A stretch of 60,000 nt of DNA from the NCBI RefSeq assembly GCF_030272615.1, contig NC_081413.1, forward strand, positions 20,588,501-20,648,500, in the 5' to 3' direction. This DNA is from Cryptomeria japonica. Lineage: Eukaryota; Streptophyta; Pinopsida; Cupressales; Cupressaceae. The first letter of the stretch is position 1; every line of letters begins with the position of its first letter. The notes beneath the pieces were generated by a model. The model was not told the origin of the DNA. It did not search any database and saw only the letters and a program-made list of their open reading frames with translations. Shown here piece after piece: positions 48,892-58,899 of the stretch. Both the position numbers and the translations under genes were made by a program.

Positions 48892-49755
48892 AAATATGTT
48901 AATAGTAGCAAGGGAAACCTTAGTTCAATGAGGTGGGCATTGAGATTTGAGTCCAATGAATTTTTGTGCCATACATTGTTTAGGCTTGTAAATGGTTTAT
49001 TATAACCACCACATGGTTTCTCTTTATAATTAATCTATAAATTGGAGCTTGGATTTTGAAGAGGTAAGCTTTTTTAGTGATATTCATGTATGAATATATT
49101 TTAAAATATTAGAGAGATAAGTTATTGTGTTGTAATATTATTTATCATTAATATAAGCTTGGGATCTCTATGGATGTGGAGTTTGTTATTGCAAGATTTT
49201 ATCCAAATACATCTCACATTAGAGTTTGTATCTCTTTTATGATTATTCTCATTTATATTATAATATATATTGTTGTTATTGAATTGAATGCATTATAGTA
49301 TTGTTGTTATTGAATTTAATGCATTATAGTGTTTACTATATGCAAAACTATATTCAAATATTTTTAAATTTTTATAAAACTTACAAACATAAAATACACA
49401 ATAGAATATACATTTTATTAGTTTACATCATTTCAAAATTCAAATCATATATTTCACTTTATATTGATTCAATTTAAAATGTTGAATCAACATTGAACAC
49501 CTCCTTCATAAAAGTGTGATACAACTTTGTACTTTTACCCTACAGTAAGATTCTTGCATCAAATATGTTAATAGTAGCAAAGGAAACCTTAATTCAGTTA
49601 GATGGGCATTGAAATTTCAGTCCAATGAATTTTTGTGCCATACCTTCTTTAGGCTTGTAAATGGTTTATTATAACCACCTCATGGTTTCTCTTTGTAATT
49701 AATTTGTAAATTAGAGCTTCAATTTGGAAGAGGTAATCTTTTTTTAAAGATATTC
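48892..49755 (+). repeat. Pair of internal direct repeats, copy C
   Basis: The two units at 48,892-49,093 and 49,560-49,755 correspond to 1638-1840 and 2307-2510, with the AT-rich spacer between them. Confidence 0.75.
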
Positions 49756-49944
49756 ATGGATTTGGAAGAGGTAATTTTTTTAATGATATTAATAGCATGC
49801 AGTATATGGAGGATGAAACGCAGGTGTCCAACGGTGAACAACACTTCCATAATTAACAACAAATGATATCGGCTTATCTTATCTACAACTTTTCAACTGA
49901 AAAATTGAATTGAATTTTCAGGGATGAACATACAGGCATGAGAA

Positions 49945-50095
49945 TGAATGACATAGCTAGATGAAGTGTTGCATCAACCTTTATGCACAAAAGCACAACA
50001 TGAATGCATCTTAAGGCCTGCTCCTCACTAAGTTTTGATGCCCTCGAATCTACCATATTCAACGCATTTGTTGTCTCAAATAGTTTCCACACCTG
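49945..50095 (-). pseudogene. Receptor-like kinase last exon, truncated copy
   Basis: The minus strand reads VWKLF, then EEQALRCIHVVLLC and AMSF, then breaks into unrelated sequence where copy A continues to MLSSGSVTLPSP. The breakpoint marks the deletion of about 230 bp. Confidence 0.7.
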
Positions 50096-50410
50096 CATCA
50101 TATTTTATTAAAGAATAAACAAATAACTGGATGTGATTACTATTAAACTAGAAGTATTACAACTATTTTAGTCTAATGGTTTGTGCTTCATATCGAGTGG
50201 CAAAAATTACTTTGTGAAGACTCTCACAGATCTGGACCTCCAAAAAAAAAAAATTAATGTGATGCTGAGATTAACAAATCTCACAAATCACTCAACAGAT
50301 CTCTAGACAAACTCTTATAATAGTAAAATTTTATCCCCAAACAAACAATGCACTAATGTGATTGCTTGCAATCAAATGTAATTTTTACTCCACTTCCTCT
50401 ATATCGATTG

Positions 50411-50715
50411 TGTTGAGATACATGTGTCTCAACCTTGCAATTTTCAGTAAATGGTTCCAAATATAGTTGGGAGGTTTCCCATGTGTCGGTGCCTTGGAAA
50501 AAGTTATATGAATTGTCAAAAGATGCCTTGTCCATAGTATAATATAGGAGGGCCATTTCTAGAGATTATATGAGACATTTCATGTTAGTTATGAGGGTCA
50601 AAAATAGGGGATAAGAGTTTGGACGTGAGTAACTATTTTTAACTTGGTTTTCTTATCTTGGAAAAACAAATGTCAAGGGTGGGCAACATGTGTCATGGAG
50701 TTTTTGCCCATGGTA
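50411..50715 (+). repeat. First 305 bp of a copia LTR, interrupted
   Basis: It starts TGTTGAGATACATG, preceded by GATTG. It aligns with the first 305 bp of the LTRs at 3384 and 8314 and has the same left flank as 3384. It stops at TGGTA, where the gypsy element begins. The rest of this copia copy should lie beyond the right window edge. Confidence 0.9.
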
Positions 50716-52283
50716 TGGTGCAGGAGCACCCTTCAAAGGGCTCCCACCATTTAATTTTGTTGTGTTCTTGCTTCCTTAAGAAGCCATTCTAAATATAATA
50801 AGAGCCATGAGCTCATAGGCATTATTTAGGTCCTAGTTTAGGTCCTAGGTTCATAAGTCTAGGTTGAGTTTTCTTGTGGAATAGAGGGTATGTGTGCCTT
50901 TGATGTGTTTAGGGTCCTTCTTAGCATGGTGGTGTCCATGGGATAGCCCAATGTGGGCCTACGTGTCAAGAAAAGCAACATTGAGAAATTTGCTCAAATG
51001 TTGCATGACTACTTTTCAAAGTTGTCAAGCAACGTTTCCACCTAGTAGGTCAAAATCCTCAGCTTAGCGTGGAAAACCCTAATGTGGGGACACAGATCAA
51101 GGAAAGGGATATGTAGCTACAAACCCAAAGATGATGGGTTGGATGTTAGTTTTGTACGGCCCAAGGAAAGTGACTTGACTGTGACTATAATTTTGTTCCC
51201 AGTCGGCACTAATGGAGCAATGAAGGATTGATAATGGATTGACCTTCAAACAAAACTGTATTGAGAGTCTTATATGGTGTATATACCTTCATTTTGAGCA
51301 TTTTAGATGAGGTTTTGTTTTGCAGGTGTTGTGTGTTGTAAATATTTTGTAAACTTTCTTCTTACTGTCCACTTTTGGACTGGTTTGTGTCAATGAGTTG
51401 ATAACTCCTTTCCCCGTTGTGGAATCACCATGAAACCATGGGGAATAGGAGTTCAAACCCTATACATTACTTCAAAGCAAGAAGGGCCCTTGAAGATGCA
51501 GGGAAGCCATCCAAAGACCCACTCCTAGGCAAGACTAGATAGTACTCGGCTAGGAAGGGTTAAAGTTGCAGAGGTCCAAGAGAGCAAGGATGGTCAGAGG
51601 AGGATGCACCCTTTGGAGGAGTTGTAGAGGGGTACATGTGGAGCACCATTAGTGAGAAGGAGGAGCTCCCACCAATCCAGAAAAGGTGGTAAAAACATCA
51701 AACCAACACTGTGACCCTGGGAAGCCTAAAAACCCTCTTTAAAACCCTTAAAAACCCCAGAATTCACCTAGGGCAGTGTACGGACACTTGGAGGCCCAAA
51801 ACCAAAAAAATCTTTGAGCCCTTGCTAAATGAATAGCATTTCTTTTGGGAAGTTTCACAAGCATATGCATCATCTGCAAGAGGGAGCCCTAAAAGTCCAG
51901 ATAGGAGGCCTAATTGGGTACATTCCTTGTAGCCCTATTTTGTAGGAAAAAGACAAAATAGTGAAATCGGTAAGGGGTTGGAAGGTTGAAACCTCTTGGG
52001 GGCACATGAATGGGTAAAAAACCATGTCTAAGACCTATCCTATCCCTGCTAGGACCTGAGAAGATGTGGGAAGGGCCAAACCCTTATTAGCCTAAGTAAG
52101 GGTTCTTTGAATCTCATGAGTAGGTGAGACCTTAGGAGAAGTAATTCAAGTTGTTGGTGGGTGGATTGGGCAAGGTCAGGGGAAGTCCTAGAGACACTAG
52201 GGTGTGGTGAGAACACCTGGTGATCCAAGGAAAGGATCTAAAAGAATATATTAGGCTAGTCTATCCCATTCTCTATCCCATCA
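50716..52283 (+). repeat. 5' LTR of the gypsy element
   Basis: It starts TGGTGCAGGAGCACC and ends CCCATCA before the primer-binding site, about 1568 bp. Its first 470 bp align with 57,129-57,599. It differs there by small tandem changes: an extra AGGTCCTAGTTT near 50,830 here, and an extra AAAAGTTGC near 57,400 in the 3' copy. The start may instead be the TG three bases later. Confidence 0.88.
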
Positions 52284-52286
52284 GAT

Positions 52287-52298
52287 TGGTATTAGAGC
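52287..52298 (+). promoter_or_regulatory. Gypsy primer-binding site for initiator tRNA-Met
   Basis: TGGTATTAGAGC differs by one base from the consensus TGGTATCAGAGC and lies three bases after the 5' LTR end. Confidence 0.87.
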
Positions 52299-52323
52299 TA
52301 GTTAAAGATCTGGTGGACCGTGC

Positions 52324-53537
52324 ATGTCTCTATATTCTGGTGAATCATTAGGGGAGAAAAAAATGGTCACTAATGTAGAGCTGGCAAGGGAGGTAGAAGA
52401 GAAAAAGGAGAAGAATAGGCTCCTTGGAGAAGCGATGAGTGAGATAAGGGACAAGCTACAAGAAGTGGTGGATCAGAGGACACATGGACCTTGGGGTGAG
52501 GACACCAAGGATAAAGGCAAGAAAACTATAGATATAGATGACATTATACCTGAACCAAACCCCTTGATCAATGAAGAACCTTTTGTAAAGGCCATTAAGG
52601 CTTTGAATACCAAAGCTTTTGAAGGATTGCCACATTTCAGTGGAAGGATAGACATTGACACTGTCATGGAATGGATTGAGGGTATGGAGAACCACTTTGA
52701 GTGTGAGGGAGTGAAAGAAGCTCAAAACATTAAGGTTACCAAATCAAGACTAAGGGGAGAAGCCTTGACATGGAGGAAGTACTGCAAGAAGAGAGAGTTA
52801 GCATGGGGAAGCTACCTATTGCAAATTGGAAGGCCATGGTGAGTAAGATCAAGGAGAACTACTCACGAGAGGATTATGAAGTCCAACTTCATAAGAAGAG
52901 ATAGGGATTGAAGCAAAAAGACCTTGATATGACCTCCTACACCGAGGAATTTCAAAAGCTTTGTCTTAGATCCAAAGTCCAAGAAGAGGAATATGTTAAG
53001 GTGGCTAGGTATCTAAGCGGCCTGAAGTGGAACATTCAAGAGGAAATAAACCTATGGACTCCCACCACTATCCAAAAATGTCATCAGCTTGCTACCAAGG
53101 TGGAAGAGAGGAACAAAAGGAAAGGACACTCTAATAATAGGGGTAGAGGTAGAGGTAAAGATCAAATGAATCACCAAGGTGGTTACCAAAGCTAGGCAAA
53201 TGAGCAAAGGAACCAAGGAGAATCCAAGTTGACTGAACATAGCAGTGAAACCAATCTCAGAGGAGGCCATTCTAGAGGAAGAGGGGCACAAGGGGGTCCA
53301 AGTAGGGGTAGAGGTATCGGCAGGGGTAACTCCTACTTTGCAACTATGAAATGTTACAATTTTGGTCAATTGGGACACTCGGCCTATAGATGCCCTGACA
53401 AGCCTACCTCATCAAATAGTGGAAAGAGGGTTGCTTATGCTCACGAAGACACATCAGGAACCAAGACACCTAAGGTGGACCATATTGAATTAGAGATTGG
53501 AGAAAATCAGATGTTCAATAGGGTCTTGATAAGATAG
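52324..53537 (+). pseudogene. Gypsy gag
   Basis: It starts with ATG at 52,324 (MSLYSGESLGEKK). A charged helical N-terminus is followed by the gag core (FEGLPHFSGRIDIDTVMEWI, then SRLRGEALTW). A frameshift near 52,810 moves the frame, and the core continues with SYTEEFQKLCL, then RYLSGLK and an Arg-Gly rich tract (RGRGRGK). The zinc knuckle reads CYNFGQLGHSAYRC (53,349-53,390): the second cysteine of CCHC is Phe. Stops at about 52,902, 53,193 and 53,535 break it. Confidence 0.88.
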
Positions 53538-53559
53538 CCAGTTAATAATGAACCTTAGC

Positions 53560-56500
53560 ATAAGAGAGCATTGTTTAAGGTGAGATGCAAGATCCTTGGA
53601 AAGGTTTGCAAGGTGATAGTTGATTCAGGGTCAACTGATAACATAATATTAGATGAGGCAGCCAAGAAGTTGAAACTCACAAGGATACCCCACACTAACC
53701 CTTACAAGGTTTCATAGTTGAATCAAGAGCAGAGTGTGCTTGTCAATGAATAGACTTGGGTAGAGTTCTGTATTGGAGGATACAAGGATACGATCCTTTG
53801 TGATGTGTTAGCCATGGATGCCTATCACCTATTGCTAGGTAGACCCTAGCAATTTGATAGGAAAGTGATCTATGATGGAGAGGAGAACTCCATTTCCTTC
53901 AAGAAGGATAGCAAAACCTTTAAGATTCAATCTTTGACAGAGAATGAAGAGGGAACCTCAAGAACACCTAGTGTCCTATTGGCTACTGGTAAAGAGTTCT
54001 TACACTTGCTACATGAGGAGGAGACAGTGAGGTGTGCCATCTTTGTGAAGCCAAAAGAGGAGGAAGACAAGTTGTAGGCAGAGGTACCCAAGGAGGTGAA
54101 GCAAATGTTGCAAGAGTATAAGGACATAGTGAGTGATGGAGCACCTGCAACACTCCCACCAAGAAGGTCTATAAGCCATCAAATAGACTTTTTTCCCAGT
54201 GCATTCCTACCTAATAAAGCTGCATATAAGCTCACACCTGACCAAAACAAGGAGGTGGCATGACAAGTGCAGGAGTTGTTGGAACAAGGACTGATCAAGA
54301 AGAGCATCAGCCCATGTGCAGTCCCGGTAGTGCTAGCATCAAAGAAGGGAGGCAAGTGGAGACTTTGCACTGATTCAAGGGAAATCAATAGGATCACCAT
54401 AAGGTAAAGATTCCCTATTCCTAGAATAGAGGATCTGATGGACTATTTAGGAGGTGCTATGTATTTTACCAAGTTGGACCTTAAAAGTGGTTATCACCAG
54501 ATTAGAATTAAGGAGGGTGATGAGTGGAAGACTACTTTTAAGACCACAAAAGGATTGTATGAGTGGCTTGTGATGCCATTTGGACTCACCAATGCCCCCA
54601 GCACCTTCATGAGGTTGATGAATGAGGTGTTAAAGGACTTCACAGACAGGTTTGTGGTGGTGTACTTAGATGACATACTCATCTATAGCAGAACCAAAGA
54701 GGAGCACCTTGAGCATTTGAGGTTAGTCCTAGAGAGGTTGCATGAAGAGAAGTTGACAATTAACCTAGAGAAGTGTGACTTCTTGAAGCAAGAGTTGGTC
54801 TACTTGGGATTTGTGGTGTCTAAGGGAACCTTGCAGATGGATCCAAGCAAAGTGGAGGCAATCTTGAATTGGCCTGCCCCTAGAACAGGGACTGAAGTTA
54901 GGAGTTTCCTTGGTTTAGCTCAATTCTATAGGAATTTTGTGAGGAACTTCAGTGGCATATATGCACCAGTCCTTGACACCATAAAAGGAGGCCTTAAAAC
55001 TAAGTTCAAATGGACTGAACAGGCTGATAAAGAATTCCAATTATTGAAGCAAGAAGTAGCCACAAAACCCATCCTACTCTTACCTACTTTTGACAAGCTA
55101 TTCACATTGGAGTGTGATGTAAGTGGAATTGCAGTAGGGGGTGTATTGAGTCAAGAGGGAAGGCCTATAGAATTCTTCAGTGAGAAGCTTAATGAGGCCA
55201 AGAAGAAGTACTCAACCTATGACCTAGAGTTGTATGCACTAGTTCAGTCTCTCAAAAAGTGGAGGTATTACCTACTCCCAAAGGAATTTGTGGTGTTCAC
55301 AGATAACCAAGCTTTGAGTTACATTAACACTCAAGAGAAGCTTAGCAATAGACATTTGAAATGGATGGAATACCTCCAATCCTTCACCTTCACCATTAAG
55401 CATAAAAAGGGGCAACTCAACAAGGTGGCAGATGCTTTAAGTAGGAAGTTGTTGATTGTCCAAGAGTTACATTAACACTCAAGAGAAGCTTAGCAATAGA
55501 CATTTGAAATGGATGGAATACCTCCAATCCTTCACCTTCATCATTAAGCATTAAAAGGGGCAACTCAACAAGGTGGCAGATGCTTTAAGCAGGAAGTTGT
55601 TGACTGTCCAAGAGTTACAATTGTAGAGCATAGGAATAGAAGGTTTCAAGGACCTCTATGAAGGAGATGAAGACTTCTCATCAGCCTACAAAGTTTGCAA
55701 GGAGTTTGAGAATCACTTTCATGGTGAGTATGCAGATTACACTCTCCAAAATGGTCTCTTATTCAAAGGTAATCAGTTATGTGTGCCTAGAGGATCCATG
55801 AGAGAAAACCTCATCCTAGAAAAACACAATGGTAGTCTAAGTGGACACTTTGGAGTCAACAAAACTTTGGATCTAGTACAAAGGTACTACTATTGGCCCA
55901 AGTTACCAAGAGATGTGAAAAGGTATATGGAGCAATGTGGTGTGTGTCAAAGGGAAAAAGGAGGATCAAGTAATGAAGGCCTCTATCAACCACTACTGGT
56001 CCCAAATAGGCCTTGGGATTGTGTAAGCATGGAATTTGTAGTAGGACTCCCCAAGAAAAAGACAGGTGTGGATAGCATCTATGTGGTAGTAGATAGATTT
56101 TCCAAGATGAGCCATTTCATTCCATGTAGAACTACACATGATGCTAGCTATATTACACATCTCTTCTTTAAGGAGATTGTAAGGATTCATGGACTCCCAT
56201 TAAGCATTATTTCAGATAGGGACAACAAGGTCATGGGTCATTTTTGGCAAACTTTGTGGAGGAGACTAGGAACTAATTTATCATTTAGTTCAGCTTACCC
56301 TCCACAAATTGATGGTCAAACTAAACTCATTAATAGGGTGTTAGGCAACTTGTTGAGGTGTCTAACCAAGGAGTATGGACAGACATGGGATCTAGTCATT
56401 CTACAAGTAGAGTATGCCTATAATGACAGTGTAAATAGGACCACTAGAAGGAGTCCTTTTGAGGTTGTCTATGGTAGACATCCAAGGGGAGTGTGTGAAC

Positions 56501-57108
56501 TCAGGGAACTTGGTTCCATGGAGATGAAGAGTGGTCAAGCAGAGGACTTCACTCAAACCATCAAGGAGATCCAAGAGAAGGTCAAGAAAGCCATCCTAGA
56601 ATCTACTCAAAAAATTAAGGGCAAAATGGATGAAAGAAGGAGAGAGGTTCAGTTTAAAGTGGGCGACTATGTGATGGTCCATCTGAGAAAAGCTAGAATG
56701 CAAAGTGGCAAGCCTATTAAAATGCAAATGAAGAGGGTAGGACCTTGTAGAATTCTGTCAAAATATGGTGAGAATGCCTACAAGGTTGATCTTCCTTCAA
56801 ATTTAGCCATTTCACCAGTCTTCAATGTTGTTGATTTAATAATGTACAAGGGTGAAATAGATGGGCAGACTAAGAATCAAGCCAAGGTACTACAAGACTT
56901 AGATGTGAATTCCTTACCTCAAGTGAAGTAGCCCATAGCAAAGGAGATCTTGGAGTCAAGGGTGAAGAAGTCTACTAGACACCAGGTCTACATGGAGCAC
57001 CTGGTGAAGTGGGCAGGTCAACCTATGTCTGAAGCTACTTGGGTTGAAGAGAGCAGGTTCAAGAAGCTTGGCATTGATCTGGCTCTTCTCACTCCCCTAG
57101 TTCCTTAG
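53560..57108 (+). pseudogene. Gypsy pol with C-terminal chromodomain
   Basis: The protease has VIVDSGST (53,618). Reverse transcriptase has KWRLCTDSREIN (54,355), [24 protein letters not shown] and YLDD at 54,663-54,674, all intact. RNase H (55,080-55,460) has LECDVSG and FTDNQAL, then a 148-bp tandem duplication shifts the frame. Integrase has an H-H-C-C zinc site (55,846-55,950). In its core the first Asp of MDF is Glu (MEF, near 56,030), the second Asp stands in SDRD (56,212), and the Glu of GQTE is Lys (56,323-56,325). After a TAG at 56,929 the same frame encodes a chromodomain (LVKWAGQ...ATWVEESRF) ending at 57,108. Chromodomains guide chromovirus integration to heterochromatin. Dead through stops and lost catalytic residues. 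Confidence 0.92.
55316..55611 (+). repeat. 148-bp tandem duplication inside gypsy RNase H
   Basis: Copy 1 is 55,316-55,463 and copy 2 is 55,464-55,611, with very few differences. GAGTTAC is present at each edge (55,316, 55,464, 55,612), so slippage between 7-bp microhomologies is likely. The length is not a multiple of three. Confidence 0.93.
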
Positions 57109-57109
57109 T

Positions 57110-57128
57110 TTGTTGCAGAGGGGGACTA
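57110..57128 (+). promoter_or_regulatory. Gypsy polypurine tract
   Basis: GCAGAGGGGGACTA directly precedes the 3' LTR start, the usual position for plus-strand priming. Confidence 0.8.
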
Positions 57129-57599
57129 TGGTGTAGGAGCACCCTTCAAAGGGCTAGCACCATTTGATTTTGTTGTGTTATTGCTTCCTTAAGAATCCAT
57201 TGTAAATATAATAAGAGCCATGAGCTCATAGGCCTTATTTAGGTCCTAGGTTCATAAGTCTAGGTTGAGTTTTCTTGTGGAGTAGAGGGTATGTGTTCCT
57301 TTGATGTGTTTAGGGTCCTTCTTAGCATGGCAGTGTCTATAGGATAGCCCAATGTGGGCCTAGGAGTCAAGAAAAGCAACATTGAGAAAGTTGCTCAAAA
57401 GTTGCAAAAGTTGCATGACAACTTTTCAAAGTTGTCAAGCAACTTTTCCACCTAGTAGGTCAAAATCCTTAGCTTAGCATGGACAACCCTAATCTAGGCA
57501 CACAGACCAATGAAAGGGTACTATATGTAGTTGCAAACCCCAAGATGATGGGTTGGATGTTAGTTTTGTACGGCCCAAGGAAAGTGACTTGACTGTGAC
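57129..57599 (+). repeat. 3' LTR of the gypsy element, interrupted
   Basis: It starts TGGTGTAGGAGCACC and aligns with 50,716-51,185. It stops at GTGAC (57,595-57,599), where the 5' LTR continues TATAATTTTG. About 1.1 kb of it is missing from the window. Confidence 0.92.
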
Positions 57600-58886
57600 T
57601 GTTGGTGGTTGCCCACAAAAGGATATGAAAATCATAGTAAAACCTTTCCTGGGAATTGGGCATTCCAATAGGTGACCAATATCTCTCTCTGTAGACATTC
57701 ATTTACTTGTCAAACCAGGGGACGTATACTTTAAATGGCGCAGCAAAATATATGCACTAGGAACTTATTTTGGTCAAATCTTAGCGGAAATACATACTGA
57801 AAAGAAATCCTACCTATGCTACAGGAAGGTAATTCAAAGCTTTTTAACTCAACTATGATTTAATTACGATAGAAACCATAATAACTACAAGTGAAACACA
57901 AACTATGAACTGGCCTTATGCTGCAGGAACAGACACAGTGATGGATTCCTTGTGCTGCAGGAGCAATGTAATGCTGAGTTTGTATAAAAACTTTAAAGAT
58001 GAAAGAAAACTGAAGCTTAACAGGAAAGAACAAATAACTAACTAGCTACAGATACCTACTAAGTGGGCCCCCTTAGCAAGCATCTCCTGATTACGCAGAT
58101 ACGAAACTCAAAACTTCATTGAACTTTATTCATAAAAGCAGATTGATATACATTGTTTTGTTGATATGGAAACTAACAACAAACTCTGCTTCTGGTTAAA
58201 CAGATTCTGTCTTTCATTATCATCTTGATTCTTACATGACATCTACTATTCTTATTCTATCCTTCTCTTGCCCCTCTCTCACGCAGGAGGAGAAGCTTTA
58301 TTTAGAAAAAGGGGAGCAACTAACTAACTAACTCCATCAAAGAAAGACGTGGAAGTAAAACATATCCTCGAATCAAGGAACAAACTTCATAAATGAGTTT
58401 ATGTGTTCAACCCAATCCAGAGAGAATCTAGCACTCCACTCTTTGTCATTAAAATTCTTTCCCATGATTTCAGTCAAAGAGTCTTTGCCGGAGCTTCCTT
58501 GAAGTCGTGCAGGAAATGGACTTTACTGCAAGGCCGAGATTGGCTGCGCTTGACTCGATCATTCTTCAACAACCTGCGAAACAAAAGGTAACAGGCAATA
58601 GAAAAGGCGTATGGCACATACACGATATCCATTCATTAATCACACATTTTAGATTTACTTCATCATTCAAAAACTGTATACGATATACCAGTCATTTTAG
58701 GGAGTCAACGGGGCAATAAATGCAATCAAGTCAATCACAAAGAGCTGTAGGAATATAAAAGTCTCTTGCTATAGGATATCCCAAAAAGGTTTCACAAAGT
58801 CTGAACATCCATGAAATAACAAAAGTAAAGGCATTTAAAAGTTTTATCAAAACATCCAAATTATGAGCATTTTTTTAAGCTCATCA
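57600..58886 (-). repeat. LTR of a minus-strand retrotransposon
   Basis: On the plus strand it begins TGTTGGTGGTTGCCC and ends AAGCTCATCA. On the minus strand it therefore starts TGATGAGC and ends CCAACA, proper TG...CA borders. A minus-strand purine tract (AAGTAGGGGGTAG) abuts its 58,886 end, so this is the 3' LTR of an element whose body lies to the right. It is 1287 bp long. The left flank GTGAC should be repeated after the other LTR. Confidence 0.8.
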
Positions 58887-58899
58887 CTACCCCCTACTT
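58887..58899 (-). promoter_or_regulatory. Polypurine tract of the minus-strand element
   Basis: AAGTAGGGGGTAG on the minus strand lies directly before the LTR start TGATGAGC. It fixes the polarity of the element. Confidence 0.75.

Larger units (their letters stand above)
47046..50715. repeat. Segmental duplication, copy C of the repeat family (mate 1-3672)
   Basis: It aligns with 1-3672 from 47,252 on, and its first 200 bp align with 9368-9570, so the matching DNA for copy A should lie just left of the window. Compared with copy A it lacks about 230 bp around 49,945, which removes the end of the kinase exon. It ends where a gypsy element has inserted at 50,716. Confidence 0.92.
50716..57599 (+). 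mobile_element. Chromodomain Ty3/gypsy element (chromovirus), inactive
   Basis: It has a long 5' LTR (50,716-52,283), a primer-binding site, gag, pol in the gypsy order (protease, reverse transcriptase, RNase H, integrase), a C-terminal chromodomain, a purine tract and the first 471 bp of a 3' LTR. The 3' LTR is interrupted at 57,600 by another LTR element. The host site is a copia LTR. Confidence 0.94.
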
